Source: Tolypeutes matacus (lineage: Eukaryota > Chordata > Mammalia > Cingulata > Chlamyphoridae). Taken from it: DNA of 64,000 bases. The stretch lies in assembly GCA_026826555.1 (NCBI GenBank), contig JAKSZT010053881.1, positions 4,818,203-4,882,202 of the forward strand, read 5' to 3'. Shown piece after piece: positions 24,704 to 36,295 of the stretch. Positions within the stretch are counted from its first letter, which is position 1; the number at the start of each line of letters is the position of its first letter. The position numbers and the translations under genes are program-made. The notes under the pieces are model-generated. The model ran no database searches and was not told the DNA's origin. It was given only the letters and a program-made list of their open reading frames with translations.

Positions 24704-25393
24704 TGTTTTACCTTGCTAAGGACTTCTAATGTAAAATACCAGGAATGGGGTGGTTTTTGTTTTTTGTTTTAAGGAAGTACCAAGGATTGAACCCAGGACC
24801 TTGTACATGGGAGGCAGGTATTTAATCACAGAGCAACATCCACTCCCCTGGGTTGGCTTTTATAATGGGAATTTATTAAGGTAAAATATTACAGTTCCAA
24901 GGCTGTGAAACGTCCAAATCAAGGCATCATTGAAAGATGCTTTCTCACCAAAGATTGGCTGCTGGTGGTCCTGGACTCCTGACACATGGCAAGGCAAAAT
25001 GGCAGCTGGTCTCTGCCTTCTTCACAAGGCTGACTTTCTCCCTGAGCTCAGTGGTGGGCTCTCAGGTATATGGCTCACTTCTTGACCTCAGGACCCTCTC
25101 TCTCTCAGCCTCTGGGCTGCAGGTGATCCTGTAATCCAATCTCACATGACAGGGTAAAATGGAGGCTCTCTTTTTCTGTGTGTCTCTGCATGTTTCTCCT
25201 ATTTACATAGGACTCCAGCAAGAGGGCAGATACCCATTCTGGTTCATGCCTGTAGTACTTGGAGTACTGTAGTACTCCAATCAAAGATCCCCAACTGAAT
25301 TCAATCAAATCAAAGGGTCCATACCCACAGGAATAGATTAATAGCAAAAACATGATCTTTTCTGGGATTCACAAACAGCTTTTTACTCTCACA
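24704..25393 (-). mobile_element. 3' LTR of the MaLR-like provirus
   Basis: Shares with the right LTR, in the same order, 'gctttctcaccaaag', 'acatggcaaggcaaaatggc', 'agctggtctctgccttct', 'ctctttttctgtgtgtctct' and 'catgatcttttctgggattc'. The two copies have diverged by many substitutions and small indels. It is interrupted by the SINE at 24752-24848. Confidence 0.8.
24752..24848 (-). repeat. tRNA-derived SINE head in minus orientation
   Basis: On the minus strand it reads a tRNA-like head with box-B-like 'tgggttcaatcc', preceded on the plus strand by a T-rich run (the reversed A tail). It interrupts the left LTR. 'ggggtgg' before it and 'gggttgg' after it look like a decayed target duplication, and the LTR alignment is continuous across them. 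Confidence 0.75.
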
Positions 25394-26640
25394 CTCCATC
25401 CTCTGGATCACAAAAAGACATCCCCCCCCATATGCAAATACATCAATTCCTCACAATATTTCAAAAAGCCTTAAATCATTCCAGTAGCAATGCTAAGCAC
25501 AAAATCTCATAAAATCAGTTATAAGCATGCAGTTTGTCTTAGTGACAGACTGTGAAAATTAGAAAACAAGTATCTGCTTCCAATATACAAAGGAGAGATG
25601 GTCATAGAATAACCATTTCCATTGCCACAGGGAGAAATTGGAAGAAAATAGGGGTCATGGGTCTCAAACAGTTCTGAACATTGGGGTGATGGCCATGCTC
25701 TCTCTAATCTCTGGGGCACAGGCCCAAACCCTTCAGAACAGTAGGGTTGTGACCTAACTCTCCAAATCCCTGGGGAATATATCCCACCCTCTCTGAAGCC
25801 TGAGGCGGTAACAATCTCCTTGAACAACAGGGTGGAAAGCCCACTTTCTTCAAATGCTGGGACAAACTCACTCTCTCTACACACGTGGGTGGAGTCTCTC
25901 TCTTGGGCTGAGAAGATGTTTTAAGTCCAGACCTCAGCTTCTACAATTTTTCCCTTGGAGTTGTTTTACCTTCACTCTCTCCCCTTTCTGCACCCTTCAG
26001 TCCAGGCTGACAGTGGTTTCTTTCATAAAGATCTCACAAGCTGCTTGTTGGTTTTGCATGCAGTTCACAGGGGTCCCCAACATCAGACAGTAAGACTTTC
26101 CACAAATCCTTCTTGTATAACCACTTTTCCATTCCTGACTTGTAAAGTCAGTTAAATGCTCACTTGTTTTATGGAAGCTTGAAATTTTCCAAACCATCAC
26201 TTTCTGGTTTCTTTTTGCCCAGAAGTTCAGTTCTTAGCTTATCCCTTTCCTCTCACATTTTGCTATAAACTGCAAGGAGGAGCCAGGTCGCATTTTCATA
26301 CATAGTTTGGAAATCTCTTCAGCTAAATGACCAAGCTCATCATTTTCAGATTCTGCCTTCTATCTAATACCAGTAAATTTTTCCAAGTTCTCTGCCACTT
26401 CAAAGCAAAGGATCAGCTTCCTTCCAGTTTGCAATGACACATCTACCATTTCATCTAAGGCCTCATCAGAAGTAACTTTAGAGAGCATATTTGTACCACA
26501 AGTTTCTTCAAAGCAATCTAGGCCTTTTCTAGCAAGCATTTCACAATTCCTCCAAAATCTTCCCCTTACCCATTTGTAAAACCATTCCAACTTTTTTTTT
26601 GGTATTTGAATAGCAGCATCCCACTTCTAGTACCAATTTC
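25394..26640 (-). mobile_element. Internal region of the MaLR-like provirus
   Basis: Non-coding interior. Its left part (25394-25640) is clearly related to the interior at 53520-53648 and 53984-54120: 'cctctgg', 'aaaagacat', 'aaagccttaa', 'aaaatctcat' and 'gaagaaaa' follow in the same order. No conserved retroviral protein motif is visible. Confidence 0.7.
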
Positions 26641-27226
26641 TGTTTAAGTTTGCTAAGGGCTGCCAATGCAAAATAGAGAAATGGGTTGGCTTTTAAAATG
26701 GAATTTTTTTTTTTTTTAGGGTAAAGTTTTACCTAAACTGTGAGACTGTGAAAATGTCCAAATTAAGACATCATTAAGAGATGCTTTCTCACCAAAGGTC
26801 GACTGCTAGCAGCCCTGGGTTCCTGCCACATGGCAAGGCAAAATGGCAGCTGGTCTCTGCCTTCTCCTCAAGGCTGACTTTCTCCTTGATCTCAGCTGTG
26901 GGGTGTCAGGCATAAGGCTCATTTCTCAGTCTTTGGACCCACTCTCTCTCTCAGCCTATGGGCTGCAGGTGATTCTGGAGCCCTCTCTCACATGACAGGG
27001 TAAAATGGTGGCTCTCTTTTTCTGTGTGTCTCTGTATGTTTCTCCCAAGTATAAAGGACTCCAGCAAGAGGGCAGATACTCACCCTTGGTCATGCCTCAC
27101 TGAAGTACTCCAATCAAAGGCCCCCAACTGAATTCAATCATATCAAAGGACCCCACATCCACAACAATGGATTAACTCCAAGAGCATGATCTTTTCTGGG
27201 ATTCACAAAATCTTTAAACTTTCACA
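26641..27226 (-). mobile_element. 5' LTR of the MaLR-like provirus
   Basis: Intact length of 586 bp. Begins TGTTTAAG and ends TTTCACA on the plus strand. A T-run near 26706-26719 is a local expansion absent from the other LTR. Confidence 0.8.
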
Positions 27227-29259
27227 CCAAAGTAGTTATCTTTGCTGGTGCTTTTAATTTCTTCATATGGATCAAGTTACTATGTAGTGTTCTTTCATTT
27301 CAGCTAGAACTCCTTTTAGTATTTCTTATAAGTCAGGCTGGAAGTAAAAAATTTGCTTAATTTTTCTTTATCTAGGAATGTCTTAAATTCTCCATTATTT
27401 TGGAAGGGTAGTTTTTCTGATTATAGAATTATTGGGTTTCATTCATATGTTAATATTATTGAGGATTACTTCTTTGCCATGAGTTGCTTCTTTCTTGCTC
27501 CTTTCAAGATTCTCTTTTGTCTCTGTCTTTCAACAGTTTGATTATGATGTGTCTAGGTATGATCTCTGAATTTTTCCTAGATGCTTCAATGTGTAATTGA
27601 TGTTTTTAATTAAATTTGGGAACATTCTGACTACTATTTCTTCAAATATTCTTTCTGTCTCTTCCTCCTCTCTTTGGGACTCCCAACATGCCTATATTAA
27701 TATGTTTAATGGTATCCCATCGATAATTGAGGTTTTGTTAATTTTCAATCATTCCTTTTTTTTTTTTTTTGGTCCTCAGATTGGATATCAGTTGACCTCC
27801 TTCAAGTTTGTTGATTCTTCTGCTAACTCAAGTTTGCAGTTGATCCCCTCTAGTGAATTTTTTTTTTTAATTTTAGTTATTTTACTTTTCAACTTCAGAA
27901 TTTCTATTTGGTACCATTTTATTATTTTTATCTCTTTCTTGATATTCTCTCCTTCATTAGACATTATTCTTATACTTCCCTTTAGTTATTTAGGCATGAT
28001 TTTCTTTCATATTTTGAACATATTTATAATAGCTAATTTAAAATCTTTGTCTAATGAGTCCAACATCTGGGCTTCCTCAAGAGCAGTTTCTATTAACTGC
28101 TTTGTTCCCCTCTGAATGGACCATAATTTCCCATGTTTTTTATGCTTGTAATTTTCTGTTGAACACTGAACATTTTAAATAATATATTGTGGTAACTCTG
28201 AAAATCAGAATTCTCACATTCCAGATTTGGATGTACTTGCTGTTTATTGCTGTTGTTATTGTGTTACTGTTATTGTTTGTTTATTTAATGACCTTCCTGA
28301 TCAGATTCTGTAAAGTCTATTTTCTTTGTTGTGTGTGGTCACTGATGTCTCCACTTGGTTTTCTTAATTGAACAGAGATTTCCTTCAATTCCTTGAAACA
28401 ATGTCTCCCAGCCTTTGCTGAGAGGCTCTCTGTGCATGTTAGGGTATGCTTTATATATTCTGGCAGGCAATTTAATTTACAACTCTGCTCTAATCTTTAC
28501 TTCCTTCTTACACAGAGATTCAAGGTCAGCCATAAGTGGAAGATTAGGGCCTTCTGAGTTATTTCCTGGGCAAACACAAAGCCCTACACATGCACATGAC
28601 GTTCTAGATTCCCAGAAATATGTCAGAGCTTCCAAACCCCCCCCTTATGTACATCTCATTCCCCATCTTTTTGTTTTAAGTTTTTGCTCAGCTTCTTGTT
28701 TGCCCCAACTGTTTTATGATCCCAGGCAATTGTAATGTTAACTAATTGCCATCTACTGCTTTTCACAAATGCCCTGCAAAAAGTCTGTTCACAATGAGTG
28801 AACTCTGATTCAGGCCAAATAAAGATAAGTCTTGTGGGTGGGTGTTTCTAGGGAACTGCCAGGCAGATCAAATAATGAAAATTATCTGTGTATGGGGCTT
28901 TGGGGGAACTCCAAACCCATTCTGTCACCTCGTGTGGCTACTCTTCTGGTGGCTTTTTATGGCTACCATGATTGCAATGCTGTTTGTTTTTCAAGGCTAC
29001 TATGGACCCAAAGGAAGTGGTATGGGAATAGAGTAAGTTATAATACTGCAGAGCTTGCTTTTCTTACCATGATTCAGCAACTTTTCTTGATAAAATAGCC
29101 CTTGGATTGTTGCAAGCCTTCGGTTAACTTTCAGAGTTTTTAAAAAGTTGATTTGCACAAATTTTTCCCAGTGTTCTCATTTTTTAAAAGGAGTAGAAGT
29201 TTTTGGAGATCCTTATTCAGCCATTCCAGAAGTACTCTTCCGCATTAATGCATGTTAAT

Positions 29260-30308
29260 AGCTTAGGTAAAATCTTTTAAACACAAGACAATTATAAAAA
29301 TCTGCTCGTGTCAATTTGACTCTTGCTGGTGAGTGCACATACAAAAACAGCACTATAAGCTAACAAACCATCATTTACTGAAAAGAACAGTTAATATTTG
29401 TTCATCCCTCTCTCAAAGTAGTAATGGCTGCTTTGAGAATTCTTGTTTTATTTAAGAAATATAATTGGGAGTTTTTGTTAGTCTCTAGCTCTTTGAATAA
29501 ACCAAAGTCCACAGCTACTGTATGGTACGGACACTGTCAGCCACAGCTTCAGAGAGCAACTCTGACATTTCATTCCTTCGGGTTTGTGTTGGCTCCTGCT
29601 TGGCCCTTCTTCCCATTTGTCAGTTGCCTAGCTTTCCTTGAATCAGGATTTTCAGTAGTTCCATAAATGTACAAACACATCAGTTGCTGCTACAATTAGT
29701 AAGAGCTATGATAATATGTGGCCAGTGGAGGATATTCAATATTGGACTCGTGAAAGAAGTCTAGAAGACATAGTCAAAGGGACCTCAAAGGAACACATAG
29801 AGAGTTAGAAATGCATAGTGTCTATCCTAGAATCGTTATGCAACAAACTATATTGCAAGTAAGCAAGGGAAAATGGAGATTTATTATTTTTCTCCAATTC
29901 CTCATCTGGTTCTTTAGAATTACTTTTTCAAGCATTCATAGTTAAAAAGTCTGCATGAGCCATATTGAGTCATCTTAACCAAATCAAAATGTACAGCTTT
30001 TGTAAAAAAGTTGTTAGAAGGTACTTCTCATGTTATTTATAGATCAGCTACTAAAGATTCTAGTGCAACCCCTAAGCCTTATTGAAGAAACTAAAGTGTT
30101 ATAATGTCAAGTACTTTTGTATTTAATTAAATATGACAGGTAACACAGTCATATCAAAACTTCTAAGTTTTGAAAATGGGGCTGCATTTTGATCCAGGAG
30201 AGTGAGCACACTCTGTCTGTAGTTAGTTACTCATGTATGGTCTGCTCCACTGGTTTATGATTCTATAGGCAAACATATATTGCATGACCATTACTTGATG
30301 ACAATAAT
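29260..30308. other. Unique sequence, no feature seen
   Basis: No repeat or gene was recognised. An 80-codon plus-strand frame (29424-29666) has no domain. Confidence 0.35.
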
Positions 30309-30316
30309 CTTTAAGT

Positions 30317-30551
30317 CAGGAGTTCTTAGCCAGGGGTCCATGGACCCCTAAGGGGTCTGTGGAATAATTTCAGGGGGTCTATGAGCTTGACTTGAAAATA
30401 ATCAACTTATTATCTTTATTTTCTCTGACCTCTAGCTGAAATCTAGCATTTCCTTCACTTATGAATATATGCAATAAATTACCATAGTATTCCATTGTTT
30501 CCATCTGCCTGGCAAAGAGGTCCATGGAACAAAAAAGGTTAAGAACCTCTG
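30317..30551. mobile_element. hAT-type (MER1-group) non-autonomous DNA transposon
   Basis: Terminal inverted repeats: the left end 'caggagttcttagccaggg' pairs with the right end 'aaaaaggttaagaacctctg'. An 8-bp target duplication ctttaagt (30309-30316) and ctttaaga (30552-30559) matches at 7 of 8 positions, as expected for hAT elements. Internal text 'ggtccatggacccctaaggg' is the usual start of this group. No transposase is encoded. Confidence 0.85.
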
Positions 30552-30597
30552 CTTTAAGATAATGCAACTTCATTGCTCATTGAATATAATTCCAAGA

Positions 30598-30673
30598 TAG
30601 ACTTTTCCATAAGGAAGAAAATCCCAAACAGCCAATAAAATAGACTTTTCCATAAGGAAGAAAATCCCAAACA
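30598..30673 (+). repeat. 33-bp direct duplication
   Basis: A 33-bp segment (30598-30630, starting tagacttttccataagg) is repeated without change at 30641-30673, with 10 bp between. Identity of both copies in otherwise diverged DNA suggests a recent local duplication. Confidence 0.95.
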
Positions 30674-30924
30674 ACATATCTGCTGTTTAAAATTAACAGG
30701 TGGACATTTTGAGATGAAATCTATCTATTGAGAAAGTGGTTAATGTTAATTAGTCTTCATTCCTACTTCTGTCCACCTTCCCTGACTCAGATTTACAGAT
30801 GAATTGATTATATTCTATGTTTACTGGGATATGAGGCCCAGGAGAGCAAGCTAGTCCACAATTGGAGGGTCTCCAGGACACAGCCATGCTATGCCACCAA
30901 TGAGGTGTGGCCAGGACAGAAGAT

Positions 30925-31170
30925 CACAGCTCCGGGGGCAGATCAACATGGCAGCCTTCGTGAGAGAGTATGCCCTGCCACAAAACCCAGCCTAGTAAAT
31001 GCCATCCTGGTAGCAGCTGCTGTAGGGCCCCCACAGTGCCATACGCCACTGAGGATGGAATGAGCACAGTTACCTGAGGGGCAGAAAGTCCATGTCCTCT
31101 CACCAGAAAAAAAGCCTCTGCCAATACCTTAAAAAAAAAAACTGTCAAAAAATACTTATCAAATATTCAC
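30925..31170 (+). pseudogene. Possible ATP5MG-like processed pseudogene piece
   Basis: From 30949 the plus strand can be read as 'MAAFVR', then after a frameshift 'LVNA', which recalls the N-terminus of mitochondrial ATP synthase subunit g (ATP5MG). Further on, 'ccttaaaaaaaaaaactgtc' resembles the Lys-rich part of that coding sequence. The frame is broken by stops and shifts and no introns are seen, as in a processed pseudogene. The middle aligns poorly and the 3' half is not recognisable. The A-run could instead be a plain poly(A) tail of another retrocopy. Confidence 0.3.
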
Positions 31171-34100
31171 CTGATTTTTCAATAGAAATTCATTCAGCAA
31201 CTAAAATGTAACAGAGACCACAAGATCTAAATTGAAAGTCTGTGGGACTTTCTAATCATCTATGTTCTGTCTGTCTTCCTCTAATCCTCCTGTCCTACCC
31301 AATTCCTGTCCCCAATGATAAGCTCCTCCTTTCTTCTATCATCAAAATATAAAATTGAGTTCTGGACAACATAGTTCTTAAAAATGGCACATAATGTCAT
31401 TAATGTCTGGCTCTCATGTAGCTAGAGCCCTTGTTTTAATTGTTCTCTATTTTCAAATATCCATCTATCTGAAAGCTGGGGCTATATTTTTGCCACACAG
31501 CTTAGAAATCTGGCTTATATCTGCTTGGGTCTATTTGTGTGTGTGTGTTCTACATTTGCTCCATTAGATGGATTATGTAGTGTTTCATTTTAGCATAGAA
31601 GTTAATAGACAACTGTAAAATTAAACATGAAAATGGCACTTAACTGTACAAATGATTTAAGAATTTGGAGAAAATAGCCTAAGAAGTCATCCTGGGAAGA
31701 AAGCCCACTGCCTCACATAGTTGTGTCTCCAGCATATCTTAGCCTTTAATAAAAGAGTTTTTATGCATCATCCTGCTTATCTGTGTGTTCACAGGTGTGT
31801 GAAAGACTATCATCTGCAGAATAAAACACCCTGGGCATTCTGACAATAAAAAGTGGCGACTCTCATCTATCTTTGCCTGAGGAAGAGAAGGCTTGAGAAT
31901 ACATAGAAATAGAATGTGGAAGAGAAAGAAAAGGCCACAAGCAAAGTTTAAATCGTTTCTAATTTGGGCCAGCAGAAGAGGTATGCCCCCCAGAAAGCTG
32001 GGAAGCACTGACCTTGCAGTCCAGCAGCTGCACCCGCTGATGTGGCAAGATGGTCCAGTACAAGATCCCGGTTGGCACAAATGTAGCTGTGACCTAAATT
32101 AAGGAAGCAGAAAGATGCATTATAAAAGCAAGATAAGAACTTAATCTCATCTTTTGGAAAGAGGGAGAAAGATATTGTTAATAAAATAGACTGGGGGAAA
32201 GGACAAAAGTACAAAGATGTATCCTGAAGAGGAGACAAGTTCCCTGTAAATACAAAGCTGAGGGGTCCAGTTCTAATGGATAAATTTGGCCAACTAGAGG
32301 AAGAGTTAATTTATTTTGCTGTTATATTCGCTTTGTCCCTTCTGGTATGTAATATAACCTGATAAATAAGATGGGGCTTAGTTTTTAAAGCATGATGAAA
32401 AATTTTATCTTAAACAAGTTTACTTTTAATGGTTCCAACTATTCCAAACTTTTCTCTCTCTTAAAACTCTAAATGAATTAAATGAATTCTGAACTGCACC
32501 TCAAGGCTCTTCTTTCATTGTTGGCCAACAAACGCCCCTTTCAGAATGAGGCAAAGTAAAGATGAAAAGGTAGGGACAAAGAATTGTTTTCCCATGTTTC
32601 CACCTAATTGTAAGTTCCAAAGCATTCTCGCCTGAATTTCATTGTAAGTGGTTAAAAGAAAAGTGTCACTGTAAACCAGAGTGCTGAGGAGGCTTGAATG
32701 ATATTATTTCATTTAGGAGGACAATGGCCACCTGAGCAAACAGGCAACCAAAAATTGGGCATGATTTGAAATAGCACAGCTTCTCCTCAAACACTTAGCC
32801 TCCTGGTAAGCCGGTTACCTGTTGGACAGGATGTCATAGCCTTGACATCTATTTTCAAAGATTTCATCAATTCAAAAACAGGGGAAAATACACATTCATG
32901 AACACACAAAATAAACCCTACACAGTGAAGGGCATCGATTTCCTTGTAGCTGGATATCTTATACTTTTGCGTCAAGCATTCTGAGTATAAAAGGGAGGTA
33001 CTTTGTAGAAACAGTGTGGTGTAATGAATTTCACTACAGTAGAGAGAGGTTTATATCATACTGAAGAGCATTCAAAAGGGAAGGTCTATAATGTGCAGAG
33101 TGGTTTCTCCCACTCCACAATTTTACCTTCCCAAGCTTGAATTTATAGGCTTCAGTTTCATAGTGTAATTACTGGGTTTAATATCAGAGAGGAGAGCAGC
33201 TTTGGTTTTTAGAGTATGTTTGGTGTTTATTCAAGGGAAACAATCTCCAATGCAATTTCATTTTCTTTTCATTTTCACTGGGGTGGGGTGGGGAGATGAA
33301 TACAGATGTTTATGGAGTTTAAGGGTCTGGCAGCACTGGGAACTGCAGAACTTTGTTTATCCAGAGTCCAGTTTCAATCTGGAGAGTGCCAATGCAAACT
33401 TCTCCAGACTACCACGCCAAAAATGTCAGCCCTGTTTTGGAGAAACAGCCTTCCCAAGCAGGGAGAGGTACTCAGAGCCAGCTCAGTTTGAAGCTGAACT
33501 GTGAAGAAAGCCCAAGCACTAAACCATGCTGTCTCAAGTGCAGCAGTTTAAAATATGCGTTTTATCAGATTTTTCTCATATTTTTCCTCATATTTCTTAT
33601 CACAGCAGGAGCCTGCCATCCCCAGCTAAGCGGATTGAATGTGTCCTCTGCCAGCATCCGCCTTTGATATGCATGTCTTCAGGAAAGCTCCAGCCCTTTC
33701 ACTTACACTCTTGCTGGGGTCTCTTTATGCACCCACTCATTACCACAGTTATAACATGTGTCCCCAAACTGGGAAGGACGCTTTAGCTCATCTGGATCAC
33801 CTGAATATCTACCATCTGTGGGTGCCATCAGAAACTCAATGCTGTCAGTACTTTCTTTCCATTCTTGAGACAATACATTTCTATGGCCCTGGGGTGTTTC
33901 ATTCTAACAGCTGGAAATTCCTGATTTTCAATACAATTTGCTTCTTCTTCCTCATATTGCTTAGTATCAGGCCCAACTTTTTAAGGCAGTTTTTAATGAA
34001 CCCGTAGCCAGTGTGTTAAATATGTTAGTGAAGTTTTTCCATAAAGCTAAACTAATATAACATGGCTATTTTCTTAGGCACCCTGCAGGGAGTAAAGAAG

Positions 34101-34670
34101 GTAGGGGGTAGGAAAAGTGGGGGTTCTGTAATTGATAATAGGTGGTATATTGCCAAATTCACCCACCTTTCAGGATCCCCCTCACCCCACCCAATTGTGA
34201 GCTGAAGGCCTTCATGTTAGCTGAGCTCTCTAAAATAAGGAGCTCATCTATGGACTGGAACCAGAAAGGTCTCAAACATCAAGTATAAGCCTTTGGGGAA
34301 GGCAGCCATGCTTGGAAAAGTTAACTTTTCACAGGCTGGTCAAAGTTAACTCATAATAACTAGCATGGAAAAACTTGGAATTTGAAACTCTATGCTCTAA
34401 TTCTTTCCTAGAATTCTCATTACTACAAAATAACCTATCTAAGAAGACCACCACAAAACTATGTACCATATTAGTCAAATGCAGTAAAAAGAAAAAAGTT
34501 CGACGTTGTTTCACCAGATTTGCTTCTCTGTAACTTGTATTTCTTGTGGCATAATTTTATACAATGCAAGGTACACAGAAGATTCTCAAGTGCTAGGGAT
34601 TGTTTCTGGTTATTTGGATGTGATCTCACTACTCAGTCCTCTGATATACATGTGTGAGTATATGAATATG
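31171..34670. other. Long stretch of mostly unique sequence
   Basis: No confident repeat or gene over 3.5 kb. Less AT-rich patches (31970-32090 and 33300-33500) carry overlapping frames of 61-122 codons on both strands. None has a domain, a consistent register or flanking splice signals I would trust. A short GGGGT repeat lies near 33282. Confidence 0.35.
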
Positions 34671-34673
34671 TAT

Positions 34674-34930
34674 ATGTGTGTGTGTGTGTGTGTTATTAAT
34701 TATATATAATATTATATTATCTACCATCTATCTAGCCATTTATCTATTGACATAAATATATGTCAACAGTCAGAGCACTTAAAACTGTACTTTTAAAACT
34801 GTAAAGTGAAAAGATAGTATTGGAAATTAAATAAATATATATCCATATATATCTACATATCTCTCTATCTCTATATCTCTTTCTGTCTGTTATCTATCTA
34901 CCTATCTACCTACCTACTTATTTCAATGAA
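34674..34930 (+). repeat. Compound simple repeat (TG)n, TA-rich, (TATC)n
   Basis: A (TG)n run (34674-34692) is followed by TA-rich sequence and by irregular tatc/tacc/tctc units to about 34925, ending directly at a MIR. Likely length-variable. Confidence 0.9.
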
Positions 34931-34934
34931 CTAG

Positions 34935-35165
34935 TTAAAAACCAGAGAATCTGGAGCCAGACTAACTGAGTTCTGTCCCAGCTCAGCCATTTACTAGCTG
35001 TATGATGTTGGGAAAGTGTCCTAACCTTTCTGTGCCTTGGTTTCCTCACCTGTAAAATTGAGGATAATAATAGTATTAACTCATTTCATTAGAATGAAAA
35101 TTGAGTTGATATTTGTAAAGGGTTTGGTGCCTGGTACATAATTGCCCTTAGGTCTCTGTTAAATA
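34935..35165 (+). repeat. MIR SINE, well preserved
   Basis: Nearly complete forward MIR: 'gaatctggagccagactaac', 'catttactagctgtatgatg', 'tttcctcacctgtaaaattg', 'ggtgcctggtacataatt'. Confidence 0.9.
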
Positions 35166-35384
35166 AAATAATCTCAAATATGTATTCACTGATTAGAAAA
35201 TATCATTCCCTTGTCAGAGTCAAGAGCAACTCAGATAGAAAGAATTCACATATTGCACTGAAGAATTAAATCCATTAGCTGTAAAGTATTCTAGTAGTAT
35301 GGTAAATATTCAAATTAAAATGAAGTGTTGGGAACTAAGCATTGACAGTCTTGCCTATGATGTTAATTCAAAGAAATAAGATAA

Positions 35385-35600
35385 ACTTGAGTCAAACTGA
35401 CAAAGGTTTTGAATTCCAACTCTGGCATTTTGAAACTATGTGACTTTTGACAAGTTACGTAAAATTTCTATGTTTTATTTTCTTCATCTGTAAAATGTTT
35501 TTTTTTAGTACCTCTTGCAACAGGTTATGACAAGGACTAAAGAAGTCAATATCTACAAAGTGCTTAGCACAATGTCTGCTGACACAGAATAATCACATAA
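35385..35600 (+). repeat. MIR SINE
   Basis: Forward MIR: 'ttgaattccaactctggc', 'actatgtgacttttgacaag', 'ttcttcatctgtaaaatg', 'aaagtgcttagcacaatgtc'. Diverged but clear. Confidence 0.8.
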
Positions 35601-36115
35601 TAATATAGAGAATTATTTTTTTCAGTTGGGGAACCATAAGACATATTGGGCCATGAAATAACCAATATCTTGTCTGGTTAGCAAGAAATAAGGTTCTAAG
35701 GGTAGATGAATCCCAGTAATTTAAAATTTTAAGAGCTCAAACACTAAATATCTAGTTTGGAGATTAACCAAACCCTTAAAACTTGCTTTTCTTTTTTTGT
35801 CATTTTTAGGGACTTGTAACTGTTGTACTATTGCATTCATGAAAAGGAAGGATTTTTGTTGTTGTTCTCTTCACTCCAAAATTCAAAAAAAGAGAAGCAG
35901 TAAAAAATTATATGAGATGTGACAGTCGCTCATGATTTAGCAAAACTATGAGCATTGCTGAAAATATATATAAAACTGTAAATTATTGGCCAGGGGTACA
36001 TATCCTAAAAAGATGTTAAATAATTACAATTTTTAAAATCTCAGTCATTTCAGAGTCACACAAATTCTATTCCCTGTCAAAACTGATTTGTCTCCAACCT
36101 CCTTCAATCCCCCTT
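35601..36115. other. Unique AT-rich sequence
   Basis: No repeat or coding feature recognised. Confidence 0.35.
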
Positions 36116-36119
36116 GCAT

Positions 36120-36295
36120 GTGGGAATTCAGTCATATAATTTTAGAGCCAGAAGATTCCTTATAAATCATCTAGCCAAATCTCCTTGTGAGGAAACTGAG
36201 GCTCAGAGAGGTGAATCAACTAGACCAAGGCCAATGTTCAGAGACAAAAGGAGGCTTAGAATCTGGGACCCCTGGTATTCTTCCTACCTCATAGA
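36120..36295 (-). repeat. MIR-like ancient SINE fragment
   Basis: 'ttttagagccagaagattcc' then 'aaatcatctagccaaatctc' and 'gaggaaactgaggctcagag' match the common old repeat reading 'ttagagctggaaggga...gatgaggaaactgaggc'. Exact subfamily not assigned. Confidence 0.6.

Larger units (their letters stand above)
24704..27226 (-). mobile_element. Complete two-LTR MaLR-like provirus, no viral genes
   Basis: Two direct repeats of about 590 bp (24704-25393, itself split by a SINE, and 26641-27226) flank a 1.25-kb interior. Both LTRs run TG...CA on the plus strand. The flanking 5-mers ccaat (24699-24703) and ccaaa (27227-27231) are a 4/5 target duplication. The segment before the right LTR, 'ccacttctagtaccaatttc', corresponds to the ERVL-MaLR primer-binding-side junction, so the element is in minus orientation with its 5' LTR on the right. 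The interior has no gag-, pol- or env-like frame. A 76-codon minus-strand frame (26360-26590) is the longest. This fits non-autonomous MaLR elements, and it is an old, inactive copy. Confidence 0.8.
21398..29243 (-). mobile_element. Large L1M LINE, interrupted and internally deleted
   Basis: The L1 3' untranslated region starts on the plus strand with 'accataaaattgacc' and 'cagttcagttgtttttaata'. Reverse ORF2 follows to about 24090. Minus-strand frames there carry L1 reverse-transcriptase text, e.g. 'KILNKILTNQIKQCIKGIY' and 'HINRMKGWGGTLISKDAGK' (23536-23784), and 'DNVIYYIDNPKEF' (23283 down to 23092), where the catalytic xADD box has decayed to TDN. Near 24090 the sequence jumps to L1 5'-region text, implying deletion of the 5' part of ORF2 and probably ORF1. 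The 5' region continues to 24703 and 27227-29243, ending at 'ggagatccttattcagccat', typical of an L1 5' end. A retroviral-like element (24704-27226) sits inside. The 149- and 172-codon plus-strand frames (23875-24324, 27597-28115) are antisense shadows. Confidence 0.85.

Noticed and set aside
26360..26590. 76-codon minus-strand frame inside the provirus as a viral protein
   Set aside because: No retroviral motif is visible, and MaLR-type interiors are largely non-coding.
27597..28115. 172-codon plus-strand frame rich in Phe/Ile/Leu
   Set aside because: Antisense of the L1 5' region, whose T-rich complement gives hydrophobic codons.
33202..34007. Cluster of plus-strand frames (61-122 codons) as a possible small gene
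   Set aside because: Frames overlap in three registers, no domain, and no splice or poly(A) arrangement I could support.
34674..34930. Regular short repeats that could be taken for a CRISPR-like array
   Set aside because: Plain microsatellite units without spacers, in a mammalian genome.
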